Assembly (NCBI RefSeq): GCF_023151555.2
Contig: NZ_CP100425.1
Span: 1,860,001-1,924,000 of the forward strand
Direction of reading: 5' to 3'
From: Photobacterium sp. CCB-ST2H9
GTDB taxonomy: Bacteria; Pseudomonadota; Gammaproteobacteria; Enterobacterales; Vibrionaceae
Length of the DNA: 64,000 nt
Positions 49,831 through 58,620 of this stretch are shown here, piece by piece. Position 1 is the first letter of the stretch. Every line of letters begins with the position of its first letter. The notes under the pieces are model-generated. The model ran no database searches. It was not told where the DNA came from and saw only the letters and a program-made list of their open reading frames with translations. A program made the position numbers and the translations under genes.

Positions 49831-50043
49831 TCATTCTGCCTCCATCTTGAGTAAGGCGATGTCGAGCTTGTCGCCGATAGATGCAGACAGATAAAAGAGT
49901 TGTTCAGCGGTGAGGGTTTCAACCGGGCCTGAGGTTGCGCCGGAGATTGCGGCTAACCCGCCAATCATTTCCCGGGCTTCGAGGACTAAGGTGTGCGGAA
50001 CTTTGTTGATTGCCTGGAAAGCAGAAGCTGAATTTATAGACAT
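49831..50043 (-). CDS. phage-type small protein (70 aa)
   Basis: MSINSASAFQAINKVP opens it, then an Ala/Gly-rich centre and LTAEQLFYLSASIGDKL, a helical protein. The start at 50043 has a GGAGA site seven bases upstream; the open frame continues upstream through the leader to 50322, but that part crosses a terminator hairpin and is not needed. The protein is followed by the Cys-rich miniprotein. Function unknown; small prophage proteins of this type sit near leader RNAs. Confidence 0.65.
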   Translation of the reverse strand: MSINSASAFQAINKVPHTLVLEAREMIGGLAAISGATSGPVETLTAEQLFYLSASIGDKLDIALLKMEAE

Positions 50044-50330
50044 AGCATGTCTCCGTTGAGAAGCAAATTTACATTGCCACTCGGAGACGCCAATACTCAC
50101 GATGGTGGCAACTCGAACAGGGTTGGCGTAACCGGTCTCAACGATACCGGCGCGACCGAAGTCGCCCCTGCCCGAGCTACCATAGAGTACTGCTTTTCTT
50201 AGGTGTGCGCGAGCGCCGCCCAACAAAAAAGACGCTGAGCGCGTCTTCCGGGCTCTCTTAGTTTGCTGGACGCCAATCCAGATAACAGATTTTGCTGTTA
50301 TGCAATTAGACCATACAGACAAGTAATGTT
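50044..50330 (-). promoter_or_regulatory. leader region of the phage-type small gene
   Basis: About 285 bases between the 688-residue protein and the 70-residue protein. It is GC-rich compared with the cargo on both sides and holds a terminator at 50225-50247 (minus), followed by about 180 bases including GATACCGGCGCGACCGAAGT and several short inverted repeats. A leader transcribed past a terminator recalls the P4-type immunity leader. This similarity is in layout only. Confidence 0.45.
50225..50247 (-). terminator. intrinsic terminator in the leader
   Basis: AAGACGC pairs with GCGTCTT (minus strand) around GCTCA, then TTTTTTG. It lies downstream of any minus-strand promoter near 50300 and about 180 bases before the gene it precedes, so read-through must be controlled for that gene to be made. 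Confidence 0.75.
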
Positions 50331-50339
50331 CGTCAATAC

Positions 50340-52406
50340 CTAATTGCCTTTTCTATCTACTTGTAGCCATCGAATATAGTGATAATCTTTAAACCAATCT
50401 TTACAACCAGTTGATATGTGTCTAGTACGATTTAGCTCTGATAAGAACCCTTCATTATTAGAACTAAAAGATAATATTTCAATAAATTGAGGAACACTAA
50501 AAAACCTACAATTAAAAAATGGGTTCATTTCTTTAGCGTATTCTTCTTGGAATATTTTAGTCTGATATTGATTCCTAAGCTCAAGTAACACCTTATTTAC
50601 TTTTTTATTCTTAGATTCATCATCACTGTTCAATTCAGAGTTTATTAATGAGCCTAATATCTGATGAACAAAAAGACCATCTTGAATACCAAAAAAGCCA
50701 AATAAAGTTAATGCCACTCTTTCAATACGTCTATTGTTTAGAAGAATCTCGGTGCCATCATTAAAAACAATTTTTTCATTCCGGCGAAGTGTGTATTCAT
50801 GGCAACCTGTTTGAGATAGTGCATGAAATAGTGACTGTGAGATATCGACCATTGATGTCAATGCATCTCCGGCTCTTGCATTTGATGTTAAAGTCTTCCG
50901 CTTTAACTCAATGAAAACAATTGACTCTGCTGTCTCTATTATATAGTCACATTCTCTTCCTTGGCTCTTAATATTTAATTCTCTAGCAATTTCCTTTGGA
51001 ATACTATAATTCTTATTGGAATGAAAGGTAATTCCGTTTTTCATGAATTGGCTCTCAACGAAGTCTTCAGCCACCTTACCTAATACATTACCATCCACTC
51101 CACGCTTTGAGAAAACATCAAACAACGAATAATAAAAACCATAGTTACAGAAATTTGAGTTAATATATATATAGTACTTACCCCTATTAATGAAAGGTCT
51201 TTCATAATAGTTTCTTTTTTCTATATCACTTGGGTTCAAGTATCCTCTATTAATATGTAAATAATTATGAGAAAGGATATCAAGTGCATTTTTTAAATCA
51301 TCGAAACCATATTTCAATAAATCAACATATATGTCATGAACTGTAAATTTATATGGCTTTTCACCTGGTCTTGAAAAAATCCACTTCATTATGTCAACAT
51401 ATATATCAACATTAATATTTTCAGATTCCAATAACTTGGATTTAAACATTCCCTCAACCATTTTCAATGCATGATTATTTGAAATTTGATCTATAGAAAA
51501 ATGTTGATCATACAATATATTCTTTTGAATAGCAGGAAGAATAGTATCATAGCGATGATTAATATCGGAAAATTTATTGAAAGGTTGAATTCTCTGAATG
51601 CAAAAATAATGTTTAATTAAATCAGTTACTTCCTCAAAAACCTTGGCGTTCTTATTGAAATTTCTCCTTGGTTTATCGATTTCATATAACTTATTTAAAC
51701 ATACATTAAATAAATACCCCCAGGGAATGTCAATCTTACTCAATTCAACTAAACCAGGCTCAGATCTTAAGAAATATCTTCTAGATTTTGAATCATACCT
51801 TTTTGATAACATCATCATAATAAAAAATAATGACTGCTCACCAAGCTTACTAAGTCTATAGTCAATGGCAGATAGTAAATCCACTTCACTTTTGTGATCT
51901 AAGAATGCACACCCATTATTTATAACTACATTATATCTTTTACTTCTAAGGTAGTTTATAGACCTAGATATAATTTTCTGCTCTTGGAAAATTTGTATAT
52001 TGACAGGATCATAATTGGAGTCTATCGAATATAATGCTTCAAGATATCTTCTTGCTAAAAGCCAAGATTCAATAGAATTATTATATGAATCTAGCACGTT
52101 AATCTGGTAGCGAACATAAGAAAGGAATAAAAATGGACTTTTAAACTCTCCAGTTTTAGAAGAATAGTGTTTGAAACATATATGATCCTCAATATTGGTA
52201 TATTGGCTGGAACTAACTTCTTTTCCACTAAGACATTGCCTTAGTTTTTCTTTTAAGAACTCTTTAACTTCACTTTCAGTTTTATGCGTTTTAAATTTGT
52301 ATCCAAAAGATTTTGCAACATGAATAAAATCATCATATAAATTATTATCTAGGTGCCAGTCATAATCACCATTTTCCAAAAAATCTATAATCTGTTGCAC
52401 GTTCAC
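50340..52406 (-). CDS. large AT-rich protein with PD-(D/E)XK nuclease core (688 aa)
   Basis: A nuclease-like core lies at residues 440-505: GKVAEDFVESQF with Glu447, GRECDYII with Asp487, and FIELKRK with Glu500 and Lys502, the arrangement of PD-(D/E)XK endonucleases. The N-terminal 430 residues are helical, without a motif I know, and might recognise a target; the last 180 residues form an uncharacterised domain. GC content is far below the surrounding core genes, and it stands alone, downstream of a Cys-rich miniprotein gene. No methyltransferase is near, so a classical restriction system is unlikely. I infer a phage-defence nuclease. Confidence 0.7.
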   Translation of the reverse strand: MNVQQIIDFLENGDYDWHLDNNLYDDFIHVAKSFGYKFKTHKTESEVKEFLKEKLRQCLSGKEVSSSQYTNIEDHICFKHYSSKTGEFKSPFLFLSYVRYQINVLDSYNNSIESWLLARRYLEALYSIDSNYDPVNIQIFQEQKIISRSINYLRSKRYNVVINNGCAFLDHKSEVDLLSAIDYRLSKLGEQSLFFIMMMLSKRYDSKSRRYFLRSEPGLVELSKIDIPWGYLFNVCLNKLYEIDKPRRNFNKNAKVFEEVTDLIKHYFCIQRIQPFNKFSDINHRYDTILPAIQKNILYDQHFSIDQISNNHALKMVEGMFKSKLLESENINVDIYVDIMKWIFSRPGEKPYKFTVHDIYVDLLKYGFDDLKNALDILSHNYLHINRGYLNPSDIEKRNYYERPFINRGKYYIYINSNFCNYGFYYSLFDVFSKRGVDGNVLGKVAEDFVESQFMKNGITFHSNKNYSIPKEIARELNIKSQGRECDYIIETAESIVFIELKRKTLTSNARAGDALTSMVDISQSLFHALSQTGCHEYTLRRNEKIVFNDGTEILLNNRRIERVALTLFGFFGIQDGLFVHQILGSLINSELNSDDESKNKKVNKVLLELRNQYQTKIFQEEYAKEMNPFFNCRFFSVPQFIEILSFSSNNEGFLSELNRTRHISTGCKDWFKDYHYIRWLQVDRKGN

Positions 52407-52534
52407 TCCAAATAATTAAAAACTAGCTTCGATATGAATCATATCGCACACAACTTAATTTGGAGTCAACAAATTTTATTCAAAACGAGGACATACGCTA
52501 CTTATGCCGCATGTCCTGAAGTGGCAAGTTATGC

Positions 52535-52726
52535 TTACTGTAAATTCCCAACAGGCACTTCCACCCACCGCTTACACCGACACAGGGCAATGCCCTCGCC
52601 GATTTTGACGCAACGGGATCGAATCACGCCTTCGCTGTCGCAGATGCGGTAGCCGCATTCGCAGACAACTTCATTCACAATGGGTTTTACTGAGTGAAAC
52701 TGAGGGAGTTGTTGTGCGGTATTCAT
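52535..52726 (-). CDS. Cys-rich miniprotein, copy 2 (63 aa)
   Basis: CECGYRIC, GVIRSRC and CRCKRWVEVPVG give six cysteines near residues 22, 24, 29, 39, 49, 51, a paralogue of the gene at 49614. It lies just upstream of the 688-residue gene as copy 1 lies upstream of the ATPase gene. The N-terminus differs from copy 1. No strong ribosome site is seen. Confidence 0.65.
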   Translation of the reverse strand: MNTAQQLPQFHSVKPIVNEVVCECGYRICDSEGVIRSRCVKIGEGIALCRCKRWVEVPVGNLQ

Positions 52727-52818
52727 AATTTGCTTCTAGCTTTTTGCCGTTTATCAGCGCTGGTTTGTACTGATGTCGCTCATTATATCCAAGTTACATA
52801 GGCAATTTTTCAGCAACA

Positions 52819-52935
52819 TCAAAGGGGCCCGGTGTCGATGCCTTTGCGTTTCAGCAAGGCTTCCAGGGGATGACGATTGTTCTCTTTCAGGTGGCCCTGT
52901 TGCAGGGCTGCAACTTTATTATTTTGGCCCTGCAC
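52819..52935 (-). pseudogene. C-terminal fragment of an unrecognised protein
   Basis: A 38-codon minus-strand frame reads VQGQNNKVAALQQGHLKENN and ends GIDTGPL before a stop. It has the codon use and amphipathic pattern of a real protein tail, but no start or upstream part remains. It is probably a broken phage gene. Low certainty. Confidence 0.3.
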
Positions 52936-53010
52936 GGCTGGTTTTTAATTTCTCAAGTCAGAGTTTGTATCTGAGCAAAGTGGACTCTACGGACATGTCT
53001 GCCATGTGGA

Positions 53011-53244
53011 TTAAATTATTGGACTTCGTTGTTTCATTGAGTCCTTTATTAACCGTTGTGTCCTTAATGCTCGAATAGCAGCGACGATCTCTTGAAAACC
53101 CTTACCGCTAGTCAATAAATTCTTGGCAAGCTTTTTCTCTTCCTCTGAGAGGGAAATGCCTAACTCCTTCTCCAAATCTTGCACAAGATCTTCAAAAGCA
53201 GTGTTTAGAAGCTGCTCCGAAAACATAGAATGGTTCTCACTCAT
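53011..53244 (-). CDS. small helical protein (77 aa)
   Basis: MSENHSMFSEQLLNTAFEDL opens a chain with a coiled-coil-like Glu/Lys-rich centre (LEKELGISLSEEEKKLAKNLL). AGGTAAG lies five bases before the start. I do not recognise the family. It sits at the border of the island beside the repressor-like pseudogene. Confidence 0.5.
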   Translation of the reverse strand: MSENHSMFSEQLLNTAFEDLVQDLEKELGISLSEEEKKLAKNLLTSGKGFQEIVAAIRALRTQRLIKDSMKQRSPII

Positions 53245-53436
53245 TTTCTTACCTGATAATATTGTTATCTGTTAAGAAAAACATTCTATCTATTTGATAT
53301 AGAAGTTGCACTTTCATTCTTCAGCTGATTGTCATTCATAGAGCTAACAAACGATTTCTCGCTATGTAGCAAAAGCGGGGCTGAATAAAACTCCCTGCAA
53401 GCCACTTTCCGTCACACATACTTTCACCCCCACAAC

Positions 53437-54325
53437 ATGAACCACACAATCACACAATCAAATATGATTCTGAGTGAAATGTGTACCAGACTTAGCGCAA
53501 TAGCTTTCAGACAACCACAAATGGAATGGAATCCAGTGAGAACCTTTGAACATCGCCTTCATTTTATTCAGCAAGACCGAGCCCGGTCAAACTGGGCAGA
53601 AAGCTTAGGCATGTCTGAGCGCGAGTTTACAGCCCTGTTTACCGGCCCGTTTCCTGATACAGCGTTCCTTCAACTGCTTCGACGGGTTGAAAACGCAAAT
53701 CTGAACTGGTTACTGTCGAATAATGGCGAGCCCTTTTTCGTCAACCATCACCTCTCGGGAGAAGCGTTTTCGGATACGATTCAGGCGAAATTAGAATACA
53801 AACCCTGGCAGGTGTATTTGTGTTCACTGGCCGAGCACACAATGCTGATCCTCACCCATCCTGCTCAGGTTGAATACAAGGGCAAGACGGTCGATTATCA
53901 GCAGCTTGAGATTCATGTCGGTCCGGGCAGCACTTCATCCGTCGGCAGAAAAAGGACAGGTCCTTGTCCCACATTTCAGTGCGACCGAGAAAAAATCCAT
54001 TGCCAACGGCCAGCTGGGCACCTACGGCTTGATGCGAAATGGCGTCACTTTAAAAACCGAGTGTCATGTTGCCCTATCTGACTCCCTGCATTTTCCGGAC
54101 AAGCACGAAGCAAAAGATCAAGCAGACACGATTTTGTTAAAGGTACTCATGGCACTGCTTGAACAGTGCCTTGCTGAATCCGGTGAAGAGCTCAGCGCTG
54201 AAAACAAAGCCAAAATTATTTCGACACTTTACAGCTTTGCAGGTCAGATGAAAATGACGGCGACAGACCTGACACCCGCACTGATCCGCACCGCGATTCA
54301 GATCATGTACGAACAGAACCAATGA
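53437..54325 (+). pseudogene. phage repressor-like protein, frameshifted
   Basis: The first frame (to about 53930) has an HTH-like segment NWAESLGMSEREFTALFTG and NLNWLLSNNGEPFF, as in phage CI-type regulators; the second frame continues from LHPSAEKGQVLVPHFSATEK to the stop at 54325. A single frameshift near 53925-53945 separates them. The second half has no peptidase motif. The gene reads towards the syp cluster, 310 bases away. Confidence 0.65.
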
Positions 54326-54427
54326 ACCGTTTTCTGTCATCGTTCGGGCCATTCAGGCTGTAATCAGCAAGCCCTCTTTTCCACTGCGGATATTAAGTTG
54401 CTGATCTGGATTCGAAATGCAACTTGA

Positions 54428-54442
54428 TTCGCAAAATGCAAA
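54428..54442 (+). promoter_or_regulatory. candidate SypG-type enhancer site
   Basis: TTCGCAAAATGCAAA agrees at all but one fixed position with the SypG-binding pattern I remember from V. fischeri (TTCTCA, three bases, TGC). It is about 110 bases ahead of the sigma-54 element. The consensus is quoted from memory. Confidence 0.35.
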
Positions 54443-54537
54443 CCTCGTCTTTCCCATTATGTCCTGCCTTCTCGTTTGATTGCGGGACACAGCAGCCATC
54501 AGGCATTTGTATCCCTGCCCTGACAAACCATCATTTT

Positions 54538-54553
54538 TTGGCATGCTTCCTGC
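54538..54553 (+). promoter_or_regulatory. sigma-54 promoter before sypA
   Basis: TTGGCATGCTTCCTGC has GG at 54540-54541 and GC at 54552-54553 with ten bases between, the strict -24/-12 spacing of sigma-54. It lies about 85 bases ahead of sypA. Sigma-54 with SypG drives sypA in V. fischeri. Confidence 0.65.
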
Positions 54554-54635
54554 CTGAGCATTCACGAGCACATTTCATGTCTTGTTTTCAATGTATTGCA
54601 TTCACTGTAATGCTCAGAACGTGTCGGGAGTGGTT

Positions 54636-54968
54636 ATGAAGCTGGAATATATTCAGGGGAAAGACAGTCAGATTACTTTGGTCATTCAGGGCGAGATGGA
54701 TGCAGATGGCTGCCGGGACATCCAGCCTTATCTGGACCAGATCATTGCGCAGGAAAAAGGGCCGGAGGTCCTCATCGATTTAAATCAGGTCCCCTTTATT
54801 GATTCATCCGGCATTGGCGCCATTGTTTATCTCTACAAGCGTCTTCGCGAACAGCATTGCACACTGTCGCTGAGCCAGGTTCACGGCCAGCCGCTGGAAC
54901 TGCTGAAGCTGCTCAGAATCGATCAGGCGATTTCCATCAATCCGTTTGTCCCGGTGACAGAAAAATAA
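54636..54968 (+). CDS. sypA: STAS-domain anti-sigma antagonist, SypA-like (110 aa)
   Basis: A SpoIIAA-like STAS protein; the phosphorylatable serine is in FIDSSGIGAIVYL, about residue 56. In V. fischeri SypA promotes biofilm and is switched by the kinase/phosphatase SypE on this serine; that system is known there, and is inferred here from gene order. The start at 54636 has a GGGAGTGG site. First gene of the syp-like run. Confidence 0.85.
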   Translation: MKLEYIQGKDSQITLVIQGEMDADGCRDIQPYLDQIIAQEKGPEVLIDLNQVPFIDSSGIGAIVYLYKRLREQHCTLSLSQVHGQPLELLKLLRIDQAISINPFVPVTEK

Positions 54969-54984
54969 GCTCAGGGAAGTGCCC

Positions 54985-55806
54985 ATGCGTACGGACAGCA
55001 CATGCAGCATCGCTTTGCTGCTCATCTTCCCCCTGTTTCTGCTGAACGGCTGCTCGGTCTGGCCGGAAAAAGGAAACGGGGGCATGGCAGAACATTATCC
55101 GGTCACTCTGGCGCCAGTAATGCCCGATAAGCCGCTGGAGCCCGAGCATGGTCTGCGGTTTGAACTGGACATGGTCAGCCAGCATCTGGACATTCTGGTG
55201 CTGGAAGGCGCTGAGCAGTGCTTTCCGGCAACCGTCGTACAGGCAAAACAAAATCAGCAGCGCATTACCAGAGAGCTTGAAGGCGGGCTGAGTTACGATG
55301 CGGCCAACGATTTAATCGTTCAGCGCAATCTGCTGAAAAGACTGGAAAACCAGCTTGATGATGTGAAAAACAAAGGGGCATGTCATCCTCAGACGGCGAA
55401 TATGCAGGCACCGGCGGCGCTCGCCAGCAAGCTGTACCAGTTGCTCAACAGCGACAATCAGTTTGCGTTCAACTCACCGGAAGTGAACCCCAAGTACATG
55501 GGACACCTTGCAGAGGCCGCCATTCTGCTGCGGGACATCCCCACTTACCGCCTGCACATTACCGGCCATGCCGACCGGGTCGGCACGCCTGAATTCAATC
55601 AGCGGCTCGCACTGAACCGGGCAAAGCAGGTTCAGAGATACCTCGAGATTTTCGGGCTTCCTTCAGCCCGGATCACTATCGCTTCCGTCGGCAGTGAAGA
55701 CCCTTTATTTGACGGCCACGGCCCGGAGGTTCGTCTGACGAACCGCCGAGTCAGCATCGAGCTCGTCGAGATCACCCGCCCCATGCAAGGTAAGGAGTCA
55801 CCATAA
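54985..55806 (+). CDS. sypB: OmpA-family lipoprotein, SypB-like (273 aa)
   Basis: The signal has lipobox LLNGCS (acylated Cys near residue 23). A C-terminal OmpA peptidoglycan-binding domain shows LHITGHADRVGTPEFNQRL and LNRAKQVQRYL. It should anchor a transport or assembly complex at the outer membrane. ATG at 54985 is chosen over GTG 54979 for its AGGGAA site. Ends in TAATG, overlapping sypC by one base. Confidence 0.85.
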   Translation: MRTDSTCSIALLLIFPLFLLNGCSVWPEKGNGGMAEHYPVTLAPVMPDKPLEPEHGLRFELDMVSQHLDILVLEGAEQCFPATVVQAKQNQQRITRELEGGLSYDAANDLIVQRNLLKRLENQLDDVKNKGACHPQTANMQAPAALASKLYQLLNSDNQFAFNSPEVNPKYMGHLAEAAILLRDIPTYRLHITGHADRVGTPEFNQRLALNRAKQVQRYLEIFGLPSARITIASVGSEDPLFDGHGPEVRLTNRRVSIELVEITRPMQGKESP

Positions 55807-57908
55807 TGTCAGGCTTACGTCTATTCCTCTCGGTGGTTCTGGTCATTGTGATGTCTGCAACCGCATCCGCGTATTCCATTCAGCATGGTGACCAGCTGAC
55901 CATCAGCCTGCCGGGGGAGCAGTCTCTGAACCGGACCTTTCAGATTGACCGTCAGGGCCAGATTCAGTTACCGGAAATCGGCCCTGTGAAAGTCGCCGGA
56001 CAGACCGAAGCTTCCGTGACCGCTTTCATTCGCGACAAACTGGAGAGTGTGATTCGCGATCTGGATAATCTCAGCGTTTATGTCAGCAAACGACAGTTAC
56101 TGATCAGCATCCAGGGCTATGTCAACACACCCGGCGAATACACCTTACCTGCCAGCGCGTCGGTACAGGCCGCGATTGTTGCAGCCGGTGGAATGCGGCC
56201 GGGGGCGCAGCTGAATGTCATGCAGATCAAGCGCGCCGGCCAGACCCGCACATTTAACTACAAAGCCTTTCTCGACTCCGGCGATCAGTCTTTACTGCCT
56301 GTTCTGCAATCTCTGGATGTCATTTTCGTTCCGGCCTCGCCCATGATCGGGAATATCGAGCAGGATTTTGACCCCCAGAATCTGGCAGATGCCGGGGATG
56401 CCGCCAGCGACAGAGGTGCCGTTAAAGTGTTTGGTGAGGTCAATCACCCCGGCAGCTTTTCTCACAAAGACACGGCGAATCTGGTCGACCTGCTGATGCG
56501 GGCCGGTGGCGTCACCCGTTACGCCGGTGTCGAGCAAATCCGGGTCATTTCAAACAATGAGCCCGTCATCTTCAATCTGAAGCAGTATCTGGATACCGGT
56601 CAGGACACGCTGTTACCGCCAATCGAGCCGGGTGCGACCGTCTTTGTTCCCCGCCAGGAAGAAGAAGTGAAGCGCGGTGCGAACACCATTTATATCATGG
56701 GTGAAGTCGCCAAGCCCGGCGCTTACGAGACCAAACAGGGCACATCCTTTATGGATATTCTCGCCAATGCCGGTGGCCCGACCCGCTTTGCTGAATCCCG
56801 CCAGATCCGCATTATCACGGCACAAGGAGACATAAAGTCCTTCGACTTGTCAGGTTTCACAGAAGGCACAACCCGCAGAGCGCTCCCGCAGGTTTCCCCG
56901 GGGGACGCGATTTTCATTCCCGAAAAAACCGACATGAACGAAAAGTCATGGCTGAAAGTGTCGCCGCAGCGCGCGGTCAGAATCATGGGGGAAGTCGTGC
57001 GCCCCGGACGGATTGAATGGTCCAGTGAAATGAATCTGCTTGATTTGCTGGCCCATGTCGGCGGCCCGACGTCACGGGCAGATACAGCCAGAATTGAAGT
57101 GATGACCCCGAATGCTGCCGGTGTGAACCGGACCTATGTGTTCAATCTGGACCAATACCTGAAAAACGGTTCCCGCAGCAGTGATTTACCGCCGGTCCGT
57201 GCGGGGACAACCGTCCGGGTGCATGATCTACCGCAGGATCCGACCGACAACAAATCGCAATGGGTCCGACAGAGTTCTGAATTGTCTATCTATGTGTTCG
57301 GGCAGGTCGGTGCACCCGGTCGGTATCGGTTTACAAACCGCATGCACTTTCTCGATATTCTGTCGGCAGCTGATGGCCCGACCTCCAAAGCGGATATCCA
57401 CAATATCCGGATTACCCACCGCAACGGCGATTACGCCAGAGTGACCAAACTGAATCTCGCGTTATATTTCGAAACCGGCGATGAAAATCTGTTGCCTAAA
57501 GTCACCACGGGGGATGCCATCTACATTCCGGAAAAAGACCGCAACTGGCTGGAAGAAAGCAAAGAATCCACCATCCGGGTGCTGGGTGCGGTCAATAAAC
57601 CGGGACGGTACCGCTTTGATGACAACATGACTCTACTCGATTTACTCGCACAGGCTGGCGGACCGAGTAACAACGCCTATGTCGAAAAAATTACCGTGGT
57701 CAATCTGTCCTGTTGCCGGGATCAGGCCAGAACGTTTGACCTCACCGAGTTTGGCCGGACTGGTAATTTCAGCCTGCTGCCTGTGATTCGTGCCGGGGAT
57801 ACCGTCTATATTCCGGATCGCAGTGAGAGCACGATGGAAGCCTTTCGGCGCGGCATGAACGATTTGTTCCAGCTGGCCGCCACAGCCGCACTGGTGGGCT
57901 TACTATGA
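55806..57908 (+). CDS. sypC: polysaccharide export protein with six SLBB-type repeats, SypC-like (700 aa)
   Basis: Signal peptide (residues 1-22), polysaccharide-export domain (HGDQLTISLPGE, QIQLPEIGPVKVAG), then SLBB-like repeats recognised by IQGYVNTPGEY, VFGEVNHPGSF, IMGEVAKPGAY, IMGEVVRPGRI, VFGQVGAPGRY and VLGAVNKPGRY. Wza-type proteins with one to three SLBB units form the outer-membrane channel; six repeats make this one long. It overlaps sypD by four bases (ATGA). Confidence 0.87.
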   Translation: MSGLRLFLSVVLVIVMSATASAYSIQHGDQLTISLPGEQSLNRTFQIDRQGQIQLPEIGPVKVAGQTEASVTAFIRDKLESVIRDLDNLSVYVSKRQLLISIQGYVNTPGEYTLPASASVQAAIVAAGGMRPGAQLNVMQIKRAGQTRTFNYKAFLDSGDQSLLPVLQSLDVIFVPASPMIGNIEQDFDPQNLADAGDAASDRGAVKVFGEVNHPGSFSHKDTANLVDLLMRAGGVTRYAGVEQIRVISNNEPVIFNLKQYLDTGQDTLLPPIEPGATVFVPRQEEEVKRGANTIYIMGEVAKPGAYETKQGTSFMDILANAGGPTRFAESRQIRIITAQGDIKSFDLSGFTEGTTRRALPQVSPGDAIFIPEKTDMNEKSWLKVSPQRAVRIMGEVVRPGRIEWSSEMNLLDLLAHVGGPTSRADTARIEVMTPNAAGVNRTYVFNLDQYLKNGSRSSDLPPVRAGTTVRVHDLPQDPTDNKSQWVRQSSELSIYVFGQVGAPGRYRFTNRMHFLDILSAADGPTSKADIHNIRITHRNGDYARVTKLNLALYFETGDENLLPKVTTGDAIYIPEKDRNWLEESKESTIRVLGAVNKPGRYRFDDNMTLLDLLAQAGGPSNNAYVEKITVVNLSCCRDQARTFDLTEFGRTGNFSLLPVIRAGDTVYIPDRSESTMEAFRRGMNDLFQLAATAALVGLL

Positions 57909-58615
57909 CTATTTTTTCTCCCGACTCGCCCCAGATTGAGCAGATCTATCGTCACATTGTTCAGGAGGAACTGAAAAGTGTGGCAATTACCTCTGTCAAT
58001 GCTGAGGAAGGTGTCACCTCTCTGGCTCTGGCACTCGCCCAGCGGCATTTGCTTTCAGGCCGCAATACACTGCTGGTCGATCTCAATCTGAACCATCCCA
58101 CCCTGCTGCCGGTTCAGCTTCACCCCGAAACCACTGCAGAACCTGAATTTGGCACTCCCTGCACGGTTTGTATTGATGCTGCACCTGTAATTCTCAACGG
58201 CATCATTGCCCCTTCAGGCAGAGCCGACAGAATGATGCTGCGACGCCCCCACGCCATCTCAACGTGGATCAAAGAATGGCAGGCGACTTATGACCTCATC
58301 ATCTTTGATACATCCCCGATCTCACAGACAAACCACGACTGTATTCCACCGGAAAGCATTGCAGCCGCCTGCGATGGCTGCCTGATGGTCGTGATGGCAG
58401 GCAAAACAACCGAAAGTCTGGCAGAGTCCTGCGCCCAGTCTTTGCGCTTCGCCGGTGCCCGACTGACCGGCACGATTATCAACGATCAATGTAATCCGGC
58501 ACTCCGTTCTGAAATACAGCGTGAACTCGGCCGACTGCCGCAATGCTGCCGCCGGTTGGTCACAGCATTACGTAAAAAAGTGTCTGAAAACAAACTACTC
58601 TCCATAGAGCTGTAA
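57905..58615 (+). CDS. sypD: BY-kinase-like ATPase with degenerate Walker A, SypD-like (236 aa)
   Basis: The fold of bacterial tyrosine kinases that control polysaccharide polymerisation is present: A-prime NTLLVDLNLNHPTL (Asp59), Walker B LIIFDTSP (Asp135). Walker A should read PGEGKS/T but is NAEEGVTS (residues 32-39), with Val37 in place of the ATP lysine. The C-terminal tail lacks tyrosines and no membrane segment is present. Thus catalysis is doubtful; a scaffold role is possible. It sits between the exporter and SypE. Confidence 0.75.
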   Translation: MTIFSPDSPQIEQIYRHIVQEELKSVAITSVNAEEGVTSLALALAQRHLLSGRNTLLVDLNLNHPTLLPVQLHPETTAEPEFGTPCTVCIDAAPVILNGIIAPSGRADRMMLRRPHAISTWIKEWQATYDLIIFDTSPISQTNHDCIPPESIAAACDGCLMVVMAGKTTESLAESCAQSLRFAGARLTGTIINDQCNPALRSEIQRELGRLPQCCRRLVTALRKKVSENKLLSIEL

Positions 58616-58620
58616 CATGG

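Noticed and set aside
49479..49850. 123-residue plus-strand open frame
   Set aside because: It lies over the Cys-rich miniprotein on the opposite strand, which has a paralogue and conserved cysteines; the plus frame has neither.
49831..50322. 163-residue version of the small phage protein
   Set aside because: The extra 93 residues run through a terminator hairpin and GC-rich leader; the internal ATG at 50043 has a proper ribosome site.
52773..53078. 101-residue plus-strand open frame
   Set aside because: No ribosome site, no recognisable family, and a minus-strand frame at 52819-52935 has better protein character.
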